From the NCBI GenBank assembly GCA_964464925.1, contig CAYXLI010000029.1:1-64000 (forward strand): a stretch of 64,000 nt of DNA, written 5' to 3'. Shown piece after piece: positions 35,314 through 44,496 of this stretch. Source of the DNA: CAYXLI01 sp964464925. Its GTDB lineage: Bacteria > Acidobacteriota > Terriglobia > Bryobacterales > Bryobacteraceae. The notes under the pieces are model-generated. The model saw only the letters and a list, made by a program, of their open reading frames with translations, made no database searches and was not told the origin of the DNA. The first letter of the stretch is position 1. The number at the start of each line of letters is the position of its first letter. Made by a program: the position numbers and the translations under genes.

Positions 35314-36225
35314 CTACTCGTGCTTCAGGACGATGTCGGCAATCACGCGCGAGTTGTCCTGGGTGCTCGTATTCACGAGGTAGACGGCATTCTCGCCGGT
35401 GCTCGCGTCCGGCGATTTCTTCACGCCCTCAACGGCGATACCGCGCGAGGCAAGCATCATCTGGCCGCGAATGCGATCGAAATCGTTGGCGGCAACAATC
35501 GTCTTCGCCGCGGCCGGTTCGCGTCCGGGTTGTTGGTGCTGCACGGACCGGATCACCTCATTGAGGTCGCGCTCGGGTTGACGGGATAGCACAATGAAGA
35601 GTTTTTCGGTTCCGGCGTTCTCATCGAAGACGAACGGATTCGATGGTGAGGGCACCAGCACGGGCGTTTTGGCATTCAGCCGGTTATTGCCGTTGTCGAT
35701 GCCGGGATTCGGGAAGAGCACTTCCCAGTTGCCTTGAGACGCCTTGAGGACAACGTAAAGATACGCGGAGTCGTTCGATTCCAGGCTCAGGAAGAAGCGC
35801 TCTTTCGAATGGAATACCTTCTCCGGATCCACCTCCTGCCGTGCGCCGCCCGGTTTATCCTGCAGGATGCTGTACCGCAGGCCGAGATAGGGAATGACGA
35901 CGGCCTGGGAGCGTGGGGCCTCCTGTTCTGCAGGCTTTGGCGTTTCCGCGGCAGTCTGCTCCGCGGGCTTGGCCGGCTCGGATGCCGGCGGGACAGGGCG
36001 CTTCTTGGTTGCCGTGCGCTTCGCCGGTGCGGGTTGCGAAGGCTTCGGCTCCGGAGCGGCTGGAGCTGCGGCGGTTGCCTTAGCGGCCGGCCGCGACGTG
36101 AAGAACAGTTGGCGCGCGGTGAGTTTGGAAGGTTCTTCCTGCCCAGTTACGGACACAGCAGCCAGTCCGAAACTGGACACGAGGAAGATAACGCGCCTAC
36201 ACCTGGACGATAGCTGCAGAATCAT
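35314..36225 (-). CDS. Secreted DUF4384-like protein with Pro/Ala-rich linker (copy 2)
   Basis: 304 residues from the ATG at 36225, chosen because a signal peptide (VIFLVSSFGLAAVSVTGQ) starts there with GGAG ten bases upstream; a longer frame begins at 36288 inside the PAAR gene. After the signal comes a low-complexity Ala/Pro/Lys region (about 35-110), then a DUF4384-like domain (FHSKERFFLSLESNDSAYLY, WEVLFPNPGIDNGNNRL, KLFIVLSRQPERDLNEV). The linker could cross or lie along the wall. Function unknown; the position between PAAR and the dead caspase ties it to the T6SS. Confidence 0.78.
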   Translation of the reverse strand: MILQLSSRCRRVIFLVSSFGLAAVSVTGQEEPSKLTARQLFFTSRPAAKATAAAPAAPEPKPSQPAPAKRTATKKRPVPPASEPAKPAEQTAAETPKPAEQEAPRSQAVVIPYLGLRYSILQDKPGGARQEVDPEKVFHSKERFFLSLESNDSAYLYVVLKASQGNWEVLFPNPGIDNGNNRLNAKTPVLVPSPSNPFVFDENAGTEKLFIVLSRQPERDLNEVIRSVQHQQPGREPAAAKTIVAANDFDRIRGQMMLASRGIAVEGVKKSPDASTGENAVYLVNTSTQDNSRVIADIVLKHE

Positions 36226-36280
36226 TCGTTGATTACTCCAGGAAAAAGCGTAACACGGACACGGGCAAACAGCGAGGGCC

Positions 36281-36571
36281 TCAGCCACCTATCAGCACGG
36301 TAAAGTCGCCCATGACGATCACCCCGCCGTGCACCGTCATGTCACCTAGCCGGGCAGCGGGCAGGAAGCCGATCAGCACGGACGAAGAGCCCTTAGCGAT
36401 CACGTCCGGAGGGCCTACGCAGGTGAGCATGTCCGAGACGCGCGCGGCCGGAAGGAAACCGATCAGAACCGTCGGTTCGCAAGGCGGAATAATCGGCCCA
36501 CCGACGTGGGGAACGACGCCTGTCACCATCGGACAGGTATGCATGTCTGTGACTCGTGCTGCTGGAGGCAT
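36281..36571 (-). CDS. PAAR-domain spike-tip protein
   Basis: 96 residues from the ATG at 36571, with AGGAG seven bases upstream, 1 bp after the previous stop. A complete PAAR domain is seen as three repeats: PAARVTDMHTC, LPAARVSDMLTC and LPAARLGDMTVHGG, with the His and Cys residues that bind the zinc at the tip and VLIG strands closing the repeats. PAAR proteins sharpen the VgrG spike and often carry effectors. There is no effector extension, so cargo must be separate; the LysM/metzincin protein encoded two genes earlier is the likeliest. Confidence 0.93.
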   Translation of the reverse strand: MPPAARVTDMHTCPMVTGVVPHVGGPIIPPCEPTVLIGFLPAARVSDMLTCVGPPDVIAKGSSSVLIGFLPAARLGDMTVHGGVIVMGDFTVLIGG

Positions 36572-36572
36572 G

Positions 36573-37535
36573 TCAGTCTCCTGTATTCGGGCTGATGGGA
36601 AGATCATCCCAAAGGAAGTTCGCTCCGCTCTGTCCGGCTTCGGAGAAGCGCTTCCGCTGTGCCGCAGTGAGGTGGCCTTGCAGGTAAAGGATCGCCTGGG
36701 CTCCTCGAATGAATATCAGGTCCGCGGGACCTCTGCCGAACTTCTTTTCGTCAATCGCATCGATGGACTTGCTGAACTCGGCGTAAACGGGCTCGGGATC
36801 GGCTTCCATTGCCTCTTTGCGCAGCATGCGCGCACACCAGGTGCCGATCGACGCGCCGCCCCGGGGGGAGATCCCGAGGTAGACACGAACCATCTCGGCC
36901 CTGCGCACATCCTGCGGCGCGCCGGCAATCTGCTTCTTGAACTCGATCAAGCTATTGAATTTGGGCAAGTCGTTCCGCTTCACGGCAGCGAGCTTGTCAT
37001 ACGCGAACATAGCCTCCTCGCTAGTCCGCTGTGCCGGTGCCAGCTTGGCCAAATCCTGATCCAGCCTCTGCGCAAGCGCTGCGGTAGACCCTGCGGGTGT
37101 AAGAGCGAGCACGGTGTCAAACAGGATCGGATACAATTCGGCAGTCAGTTCCGGCCTGCGAACGATCACGCGCTCGAAGTAATCAGCCGCCTGCGCAGCC
37201 TCCTGCGTGGTTCCCAGGTCGCCGATCGCCTGCAGCGCATAAGCTGAGCGAAGAGCATCGACGGCCTTAGATTCATGGCCGTTCAGCGCAAGACGCAACG
37301 TGCGCAGAGCGTCCGGGCGCTCGTAGAATCGCAAAAGCTCCGCAACGCGCTTGTAGACATCGGGCTCGGAGTCGGGTTTTATTTTCTCCTGGATATACTC
37401 GGAGACCAGCCTGGGCTCAACGCCGCGTGGAGGACGCCCTCCGCCGTACCGGCCCTCGAAAAGGTACGTATGCAGACGTTCCCGGGCGGAGTGCTCGTCG
37501 AAGCGGACGACCGTAATGGGAATAGGGTGAGGCAT
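36573..37535 (-). CDS. Unknown 320-residue T6SS-associated protein (possible effector adaptor)
   Basis: 320 residues, helical, without a signal peptide, membrane helix or known motif. The N-terminus (residues 1-60) is Arg/Glu-rich. The middle looks like helical repeats (EAAQAADYFERVIVRRPELTA), and the C-terminus is ADLIFIRGAQ...NFLWDDLP. It lies between the LysM/metzincin gene (4-bp gap) and the PAAR gene (1-bp gap). In many T6SS clusters this place holds an adaptor (DUF4123, DUF1795 or DUF2169) that loads cargo onto VgrG/PAAR. I see none of those families here, so an adaptor role is positional inference; an immunity protein is the other option. Confidence 0.75.
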   Translation of the reverse strand: MPHPIPITVVRFDEHSARERLHTYLFEGRYGGGRPPRGVEPRLVSEYIQEKIKPDSEPDVYKRVAELLRFYERPDALRTLRLALNGHESKAVDALRSAYALQAIGDLGTTQEAAQAADYFERVIVRRPELTAELYPILFDTVLALTPAGSTAALAQRLDQDLAKLAPAQRTSEEAMFAYDKLAAVKRNDLPKFNSLIEFKKQIAGAPQDVRRAEMVRVYLGISPRGGASIGTWCARMLRKEAMEADPEPVYAEFSKSIDAIDEKKFGRGPADLIFIRGAQAILYLQGHLTAAQRKRFSEAGQSGANFLWDDLPISPNTGD

Positions 37536-37539
37536 TCAA

Positions 37540-39453
37540 TCACCAGGGTTGGAGGAGTCCGGCTCCTCTTGTACGGAATCGATCTACGGCTATGATGCGA
37601 TCCGTGGTGCTTGCACCAGCCGTGGGTTGAGCAGGGTTGAGCATCTCATAACGAACCAGTACGGGGTTGTCCGAAATTCGCTTGGAAGCTGTCTCCGCAT
37701 TGGCTCCCGAGGTGCCGGAGCGCATCATCTGGGCCGTGAGAACCGGGTCGTTGGTCGCAACATGGAAGACATCTCCGAGCACATGGCCCGCTTCGTGGGG
37801 AAAACTGAAGGGATTGGTATCGGATAGATCCATCGCCACCGCGGCCATGAAAGCTTTGTTGCGAATGGGCGCGGACGGCACAAACGCGGGTCCGAGATCC
37901 GTGAGACGCAGCACCGCGATGCCCCGTGCGATTGAGGTATTCGAGGCATTCACCAACCTTCCCACAACATAGAAATGCAACACGTCGTCGCTCCCTGGGA
38001 CCTGCCGCATGATACGACGTTGTTCCGCGGTATTCAATGCGAGCGAATTTTCCGGAGCATCGACGAACAGGTTCGCGATACTGACCCGCACCACCTGCAT
38101 CGTGAAGTTCGGACCGGAATCGTCGTGCGTTTCATTGCGGATGACGATTCTGGCTCCGCTCGAGTGGCTGATCGTCACCTCGGCGGACCCGTTCGTGGCG
38201 TTGAACGCGAGCGGATTCACGAACTTCTGTCCGCTGAATCCCGCCGGCAAGGCGCTGATGAGCGCATCGGCAACATCACTGGGGGTACGCGGAGCAGCGA
38301 CCGTGGATAAATCAAGCACCACATTCGTGCTGGGCACCGTGCCCGCCGCAACACCGGGAGCGGCTTCGATGGTGCAACTGAACGTAGAGGTTGCAGCCGC
38401 GATGCCGGCGCCGCTGGCGGGCGCGCCTGTGTTGTCGGAAATCACGATTGTATCGGCCGGCGGTGGATCTTCTGTCGTCACAGGACCCACCAGCTTCGGT
38501 CCAAGATTGGCCTGCGCGTACAGTCGGCGGAACCACTTGAAAAGGCGGAAACGCACCGACTGCTCCGTGATGCCTGCCGGCAGTGATCCGCCCACCGCCG
38601 TGCGGTACATGTGGATGGCGACGGAGATCTTGCGCCGCTCATCGCCGCCGATCGGCGCTTGCGTGCGTACGGTACACTTGCGTCCACCCGGACAACGCTG
38701 AATCGTGTAGGACGCACGGACCTGCTGATCCAGAATCTCCATCGTGTCTTCGTCATTTGGTTGTCCGGTGCCGGTGCCGTCGGCCAAGTCCGCGATCAGC
38801 AGCGTCTGTTCCGGCTTGGATTGCTTGTCGGCGGCATCGGGATCGGCAGCCAGCGAATCAGTGACCAGGCGCAGATACTTCGAGCGGTACGCCACTCCCG
38901 ACCGCACCTTCTTGCACTTCAGCGCCTTAATCTGGCGCTCCTCTACATCGAACGGTTCGTGGCCGGTGACCGTCAAGTCAGCGGCGTAGATTGGTTTCAT
39001 CGCATCCAGCAGCACGTCTACGGTCCCGCCGGCCGCCGGGTCTACTACCTCCACTTTGAACGTGTCGGGATCGACGTGGCCCGGCTGCTGAAATTCGAAA
39101 TCGGCAGGGAAGGCGTGCAGGGCGTCGGTTCCACCCTTCGTCGTCCGGTAATTGCTGATGTTCAGGACGTCCACCGTTTTGTCCTGGCGATAGGGAATAT
39201 TGGGCGATCCGTGTACGAAGCGGATAGAAACAGGCGGCGCGGACTTCCGCACGAATACGTGCACATTTGTCGTACCCTTCTCGAGTTCTTTCGGGTCGAC
39301 TTCGGGAACCGTCACCAGGTCGCCATCCTTAAGATCGCGGTTTAGAAAAGCTGCGTTCGCGGGCAGCTCTCGCAGCGGCGCACAATCAAGAAACCCGGCC
39401 TGAATTGCAAGAGTGCAGAGCGTGTCGCCAGTCTGCGCAGTTACGATCGCCAA
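37540..39453 (-). CDS. LysM-like protein with metzincin-type zinc protease motif, likely T6SS cargo
   Basis: 637 residues from a TTG start at 39453, with AAGGAGG ten bases upstream. Residues 1-55 look like a LysM-type domain (AQTGDTLCTLAIQAG, then LNRDLKDGDLVTVPEVD). Several beta-rich regions follow. Near the end is HEAGHVLGDVFH at 553-564, which matches HExxHxxGxxH exactly: ligands His553, His557 and His564 and general base Glu554. Met576/Met577 lie 12-13 residues later, where a Met-turn could be. Metzincins cut proteins. There is no signal peptide, as expected of cargo carried by VgrG, whose gene is 22 bp upstream. An immunity gene is not obvious. The overall fold is not one I recognise. 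Confidence 0.8.
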   Translation of the reverse strand: MAIVTAQTGDTLCTLAIQAGFLDCAPLRELPANAAFLNRDLKDGDLVTVPEVDPKELEKGTTNVHVFVRKSAPPVSIRFVHGSPNIPYRQDKTVDVLNISNYRTTKGGTDALHAFPADFEFQQPGHVDPDTFKVEVVDPAAGGTVDVLLDAMKPIYAADLTVTGHEPFDVEERQIKALKCKKVRSGVAYRSKYLRLVTDSLAADPDAADKQSKPEQTLLIADLADGTGTGQPNDEDTMEILDQQVRASYTIQRCPGGRKCTVRTQAPIGGDERRKISVAIHMYRTAVGGSLPAGITEQSVRFRLFKWFRRLYAQANLGPKLVGPVTTEDPPPADTIVISDNTGAPASGAGIAAATSTFSCTIEAAPGVAAGTVPSTNVVLDLSTVAAPRTPSDVADALISALPAGFSGQKFVNPLAFNATNGSAEVTISHSSGARIVIRNETHDDSGPNFTMQVVRVSIANLFVDAPENSLALNTAEQRRIMRQVPGSDDVLHFYVVGRLVNASNTSIARGIAVLRLTDLGPAFVPSAPIRNKAFMAAVAMDLSDTNPFSFPHEAGHVLGDVFHVATNDPVLTAQMMRSGTSGANAETASKRISDNPVLVRYEMLNPAQPTAGASTTDRIIAVDRFRTRGAGLLQPW

Positions 39454-39475
39454 ACGAGTGGATCCTCCTTGTAAC

Positions 39476-41797
39476 TCATTTCGGCTTCCAAACAGATTTG
39501 TCCAGGTTGGGGAACGTCACCTTGCACGAACCGGGATCGATTCCTTCGACGCGTGCGCGCCCGTCGCCATCCAGAGTGCCTTCGGCAACGGTCTGGTCCG
39601 CCATGGTGACACGGTAGAACTCGCCTGGAACCGGATTGCCTTCCTCGTCTTCCAGCTTGATCTCGATCCAGGTCTTCTCCTTTTCCGGAGGGATTGGACT
39701 TGGCGGTGGGGGATGGTGCGGCACCGGCGAGACGCTGCTACTGCTGGTTTTCTGAATCTGCCCCGGGTCGGGGGGGCTACTGGAGAGTTTGCCGGGGTCC
39801 GCCTTGTCGGCGTCCTGTGCAAGTTTCGCAGACATCGGGGGAATCGCAATACCCGGAACGCCTGGCATTGCGGGACTCCCCGGGCCGGAGTTGATGCGCG
39901 TCATCTTGCCATCGAGCACAACCATGTTGCCGGTCACGGTCACCCCAACCGGATCGATCACTACGCTGTTCGATCCGCACTTGAGCGTGATGCCGGTGCC
40001 GGCCTCGATAGTAATGCTGGTGCCGGCCTTCAAGAAAATACTCATGCTCGTATCTTCCGCATGGCTCTTCTGAAAGACTTGCACTACGTCTCCACTCACC
40101 TGAAGGGTGTGGCTGCCGCCAACTTTGATCGACTCCTTGCCGCCGATCTGTACATGATGATCGCGCCCGATCTGCTGTACCTCGTCATTGTCAATCTTGG
40201 TGTGATGGTCGTTCTTGATGTGCTCGAAATGGTTCTGTTCGACAACCAGGTGCAGATCCTTTTCGATATTTTTGAACTCGTTATTCTTGACGCGCGTATC
40301 CAGGTTCTTCTGTGCGTGAATGAAGACCTGCTCACTACCCTTCTTGTCTTCGAAGCGGATCTCGTTGAAACCTCCGCCGCCTTTCGAGCTCATCGACTTG
40401 TACGCACTCTTGGTCTGCTCGTCGGGAAGCGCGTAGGGGACGGTCTGATCGGCGTTGTAGACGCGGCCAACGATAATCGGCTGATCCGGATCTCCTTCGA
40501 AGAAATCCACAATGACTTCCTGATTGATGCGGGGCACCTGAATACCACCCCACCCCTTGCCGGCCACGGTCTGCGCCACGCGAATCCAGCACGAGCTCTT
40601 CTCGTCTTTCTTGCCCTCGCGATCCCAATAGAACTGCACCTTCACCCGGCCATACTTGTCCGTCCAGATCTCTTCACCGGCTTTGCCGACCACCAGCGCA
40701 GGTTGTGATCCCTTTACGACGGGTTTCACCGCGAGGCGAGGAGGACGGAAGACAACGGAATTCGGAATTGCCTCGAAGCCGTTCTGGTAAGTGAACCCTT
40801 CGGCGCTTCCAGAGCGATAACTCGTGTTCTGCGCGTTGTGAGTGACACTGATTACCGTATAGGCCTGGTTCTCGTCATCGCGGTAATGGTCCTTCAGCTC
40901 GAACTTGAAGCCGGACTGCATTGCACGGCACGAACTGTCGCCGCGGACGATCGAGAGCTTCACTTCCTGTTCTTCCAGGCGAACCTTGGCATAGTGTTCC
41001 CCGTCCGCCTTGGTTTTGTATTTGCCGGGATAATCGTAGATCTCGCCCTTCTGTTCGCCCGCGATGGTCGCCCGTAGGCTCGTGTTCGGCTTCTCGAAAT
41101 CGTAATCGCTCAGCGAAGACATCCCCGGGTACACCTTCTGTTCATGCAGAAGCGTGAACACCGTATCGTCTTCGGTTACGTCTCCGGCCAGCGGCACATA
41201 CCGCGCGGTAGCCAGCTCGGGACAGTCCTGAATGGCCTGCGGATTATCCGCCAGGACGAGCGTATGCTTCTCGGTAGTGTGCTGGAAGAAGTAGAAGATG
41301 CCTTCGTCTTCCATAAGCCGTGAAACAAAGTTGAGATCGGTTTCGCGGTACTGCACACAGTATTCGCGCTTGGGATAAGAGCCCTGGAGTTGGAGCTTGT
41401 AGTCGCTGAATCCACGATCCTTGAATACCTGCTCGATGATCTCCGGAGCCGTCTTGTTCTGGAAGATCCGCATGTCCGTAAACAAGGACAGGAACCAGAG
41501 CCAGGGAACGATCTCGACCTGATACGCGACAAGACCGTCTTCGCCGAACTCCAGTTGCACGGCCCGATTCACCAGACCGTGCAGATGGCGCTCCTTCCCC
41601 CCCGGCAGTTCGATGGAAATGACCATAGGGGTGCTGAGGAGCTGCTTCAGAGCGACTTTGGGATCCTCCGAGAGCAGCTTCAGCGAAAACGCATAGGGCT
41701 TCGAGATCGTTTCCGTGCCATGGAAGCTATCCAGCAGCAGAACGTCCGAACCCAACTTTGTATTGACTCGAAACGGCCGATCGATCTGGGTGGGCAA
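39476..41797 (-). CDS. vgrG: T6SS spike protein VgrG with C-terminal TTR-like extension
   Basis: 773 residues from a TTG start at 41797, with GGGGAG seven bases upstream. The gp27-like base (about 1-370), the OB-fold gp5-like part (KYGRVKVQFYWDREGK and WIRVAQTVAGKGWGGIQVPR, about 385-430) and the long beta-helix are all present. The VgrG core ends near 640. A Pro-rich linker (SSPPDPGQ, HHPPPPSPIPP) leads to a 65-residue beta-domain (IEIKLEDEEGNPVPGEFYRV... RARVEGIDPGSCKV) of the carboxypeptidase-regulatory/transthyretin type. In enteroaggregative E. coli a domain of this kind on VgrG binds the effector Tle1, so here it may bind the LysM/metzincin protein. Confidence 0.96.
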   Translation of the reverse strand: MPTQIDRPFRVNTKLGSDVLLLDSFHGTETISKPYAFSLKLLSEDPKVALKQLLSTPMVISIELPGGKERHLHGLVNRAVQLEFGEDGLVAYQVEIVPWLWFLSLFTDMRIFQNKTAPEIIEQVFKDRGFSDYKLQLQGSYPKREYCVQYRETDLNFVSRLMEDEGIFYFFQHTTEKHTLVLADNPQAIQDCPELATARYVPLAGDVTEDDTVFTLLHEQKVYPGMSSLSDYDFEKPNTSLRATIAGEQKGEIYDYPGKYKTKADGEHYAKVRLEEQEVKLSIVRGDSSCRAMQSGFKFELKDHYRDDENQAYTVISVTHNAQNTSYRSGSAEGFTYQNGFEAIPNSVVFRPPRLAVKPVVKGSQPALVVGKAGEEIWTDKYGRVKVQFYWDREGKKDEKSSCWIRVAQTVAGKGWGGIQVPRINQEVIVDFFEGDPDQPIIVGRVYNADQTVPYALPDEQTKSAYKSMSSKGGGGFNEIRFEDKKGSEQVFIHAQKNLDTRVKNNEFKNIEKDLHLVVEQNHFEHIKNDHHTKIDNDEVQQIGRDHHVQIGGKESIKVGGSHTLQVSGDVVQVFQKSHAEDTSMSIFLKAGTSITIEAGTGITLKCGSNSVVIDPVGVTVTGNMVVLDGKMTRINSGPGSPAMPGVPGIAIPPMSAKLAQDADKADPGKLSSSPPDPGQIQKTSSSSVSPVPHHPPPPSPIPPEKEKTWIEIKLEDEEGNPVPGEFYRVTMADQTVAEGTLDGDGRARVEGIDPGSCKVTFPNLDKSVWKPK

Positions 41798-41809
41798 CGA
41801 TAGGCTCCC

Positions 41810-44488
41810 CTAAGAGTAGACGAACGATCCGTCCGGTCCGATGCCGACCCGAATATTCCCAGCCTTGCCGCCTTCTACCATCCGGCTGAGAATTTGGTTT
41901 GAAACCTCCGGCAGCAGCGTATTCGTAAGGATGTTGTCCACGTTTCTGGCGCCACTCTCCACCTCTGTGCATCGTCTCGCAACCTCATCCAGCAGCGCAT
42001 CGTCGTAAGTGAGCTGCATCCGGTGCGTTTCGAGCAGCCGCTTCTGAATCTTCCCTAGCTTCAACATGATGATCTTTTTCAGCGCCTCGTCGCGAATCGG
42101 AAAGTACGTAATGGTCACCATGCGGCCCAGGAAGGCCGGCTTGAAGATCTTGTTCAGTTCCGGCTTGAGCGCCGAGACCAGGCCTTCCGGTCCGGGCATC
42201 GTTTCCGGATCCGCGCACAATTTCATCAACGTGTCTGTACAGGCATTCGAAGTGAGGATGATGATCGTGTTCTTGAAGTCGATTACACGCCCCTCGCCAT
42301 CTTCCATCTGCCCCTTGTCGAAGACCTGGAAGAAGAGCTCCAGAACGTCAGGATGCGCTTTTTCGATTTCGTCCAGGAGCACGACCGAGTACGGACGCCG
42401 TCTCACCGCTTCGGTAAGAACACCGCCTTCCCCGTAGCCGACGTATCCGGGAGGCGAGCCCTTCAGCGTCGAGACCGTATGCGGCTCCTGAAACTCCGAC
42501 ATGTTTATGGTGATCAGATTCCGCTCACCACCGAAGAGCAGGTCGGAGAGCGCCAGCGCCGTTTCTGTTTTTCCGACGCCGCTCGGTCCGACGAGCAGGA
42601 ACACACCCACCGGCTTGCCGGGGTCGTCCAAACTCGCCTTCGCCGTACGGATGCGCTGGCTGATTGCGTGCAGAGCGTGGTTCTGCCCGATAATGCGAGC
42701 CTCCAGGTGAGACTCCAGGGCGAGCACTGTGGCCAGTTCGTCCTTCAGCATCTTGCCGACCGGAATGCCCGTCCAACCGGAGATGACTTCACCGACGATG
42801 TGGGAATCCACGCACACACGCATCAAAGGCGTCTCGCCTTGCAGCGCCTCCAACTCCGCATTCAGAGCGGCCAAGTCGGCTCGTAGCATAGCCGGATCAG
42901 CCGCCATCTGGGTAGCCGCGCCGCCGGCATCCTGGCCCTCTGCTGCGGGAACCGACGACTTGGCCTCCTCCAGCCGGGTGCGGATCTCGCGGATCCGGTT
43001 CACCAGATCGCGCTCCTTTTCCCAGCGGGCATTCAGAGTATTCAGCTTGTTCTCGGCCTCGGCCCTGCTCTGTGCGATCGCTTCCAGGCGCTCACCGTGG
43101 TCGGCGCCGACGGCCGCTTCACGTTCCAGGATTCGCGCCTGTACGGCCAGATCTTCTATGGTCCGAACCGCGTCTTCAATGGCCGGAGGTGTTGCGTTCT
43201 GTCCAAGTGCGAGCCGGGCACAAGTCGTATCGAGCACACTGACGGCTTTGTCGGGCAACTGCCGGTCGGGGATGTAGCGGTGGGATAGTTTCACCGCCGC
43301 TGCCAAACCCTCGTCGAGAATGCGAACGTTGTGATGCTTCTCCAGGGCCGGTACAACACCCCGGAGCATGAGGCGGCACTGTTCCTCGGTCGGCTCGCCA
43401 ACTTTTACGAGTTGGAACCTGCGAGCGAGCGCCGGGTCCTTTTCGAAATACTTCTTATACTCCGACCAGGTGGTTGCCGCGATGGTGCGCAGTTCGCCCC
43501 TGGCGAGTGCGGGCTTCAGCAGGTTCGCCGCGTCATTCTGACCTGCCTGCCCGCCCGCGCCGATCATAGTGTGGGCTTCGTCAATGAACAGGATGATTGG
43601 TGTGGGAGAGGATTTCACTTCATTGATCAGGCTCTTGAGCCGATTCTCGAATTCCCCCTTAACGCCCGCACCCGCCTGCAACAACGCCAGATCGAGAGTG
43701 CGGACGGATACATTCCGCAGCACCTGCGGCACGTCCCCCTGCACCACCCGGAGAGCGAATCCTTCCACAACGGCGGTCTTGCCGACGCCAGCTTCGCCGA
43801 CCAGAATGGGATTGTTCTGACGCCGCCGCGTGAGGATGTCCACCACCTGCCGAATCTCAAAATCCCGCGCCAAAACCGGGTCGATCTTGCCCTGCCGCGC
43901 GTTCTCCGTCAAGTTGACAGTGTACTGATCCAGGTTCGGCGTCTTGCCCCTGCCTCGAGGCACATTAGGCTCATCGCCGGAAGGGGCGGATTCAGCTTCG
44001 GGCGATTCTTCGGTTTCGACCGACCGGCCCACGATCATCACGAACTCCTTGCGGAGCACGTCGGGCTGGATCTTCTGCAGTTCCTTACTGACCTCACGCA
44101 CGATGCGCAGGAGCTCTTCATTGCCGAACAGGGCCAGCACCGTGAAGCCCGAACGGATTTGTCCGGCGCCATAGTTGAGCGAGCCGACGGTCCATGCTTC
44201 GGTCATCATCTTCAGAAGCGACGGACTCAAGGCCGGAGTCCTCGCGTTCCCGGACTTCAGCTTGTCGAGGCTGCGCGTCAGTTCCGCCGACAGCCTGGAG
44301 CTATCAAGCTCAAACTGCTTCAGGATGTAGGCGAAGTCATTGTCCTTCGCATCCAGAAGCTTCATGAGATAGTGCTCGACCTCAATATCGTAATGGGTTC
44401 GAGACAGACAAAGGCCGGCTGCGGCCTCAAGCGCTGTACGGGTCTGTGTGTTCAGCTTACCGATAAGGGATTTCAGATCGACGGGCAT
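41810..44488 (-). CDS. clpV: T6SS sheath-recycling AAA+ ATPase ClpV (TssH)
   Basis: 892 residues. The N-terminal double ClpN repeat (1-155) recognises contracted sheath. The first AAA+ domain has Walker A GEAGVGKT at 231-238 and Walker B ILFIDEAHT; the second has GPSGVGKTE and VVLLDEIEKAHPD. A coiled M-domain lies between them. ClpV pulls TssB/TssC subunits out of the contracted sheath. All ATPase motifs are intact. It lies between tssG (8-bp gap) and vgrG (12-bp gap). The presence of TagJ in the same operon fits a ClpV system in which TagJ and TssB cooperate. Confidence 0.97.
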   Translation of the reverse strand: MPVDLKSLIGKLNTQTRTALEAAAGLCLSRTHYDIEVEHYLMKLLDAKDNDFAYILKQFELDSSRLSAELTRSLDKLKSGNARTPALSPSLLKMMTEAWTVGSLNYGAGQIRSGFTVLALFGNEELLRIVREVSKELQKIQPDVLRKEFVMIVGRSVETEESPEAESAPSGDEPNVPRGRGKTPNLDQYTVNLTENARQGKIDPVLARDFEIRQVVDILTRRRQNNPILVGEAGVGKTAVVEGFALRVVQGDVPQVLRNVSVRTLDLALLQAGAGVKGEFENRLKSLINEVKSSPTPIILFIDEAHTMIGAGGQAGQNDAANLLKPALARGELRTIAATTWSEYKKYFEKDPALARRFQLVKVGEPTEEQCRLMLRGVVPALEKHHNVRILDEGLAAAVKLSHRYIPDRQLPDKAVSVLDTTCARLALGQNATPPAIEDAVRTIEDLAVQARILEREAAVGADHGERLEAIAQSRAEAENKLNTLNARWEKERDLVNRIREIRTRLEEAKSSVPAAEGQDAGGAATQMAADPAMLRADLAALNAELEALQGETPLMRVCVDSHIVGEVISGWTGIPVGKMLKDELATVLALESHLEARIIGQNHALHAISQRIRTAKASLDDPGKPVGVFLLVGPSGVGKTETALALSDLLFGGERNLITINMSEFQEPHTVSTLKGSPPGYVGYGEGGVLTEAVRRRPYSVVLLDEIEKAHPDVLELFFQVFDKGQMEDGEGRVIDFKNTIIILTSNACTDTLMKLCADPETMPGPEGLVSALKPELNKIFKPAFLGRMVTITYFPIRDEALKKIIMLKLGKIQKRLLETHRMQLTYDDALLDEVARRCTEVESGARNVDNILTNTLLPEVSNQILSRMVEGGKAGNIRVGIGPDGSFVYS

Positions 44489-44496
44489 GTGGCACC

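Noticed and set aside
37540..39453. Reading the HExxH as a chance match
   Set aside because: The full HExxHxxGxxH is present in a C-terminal region with a following Met and in a cargo-type position; chance is possible for HExxH but unlikely for the long form.
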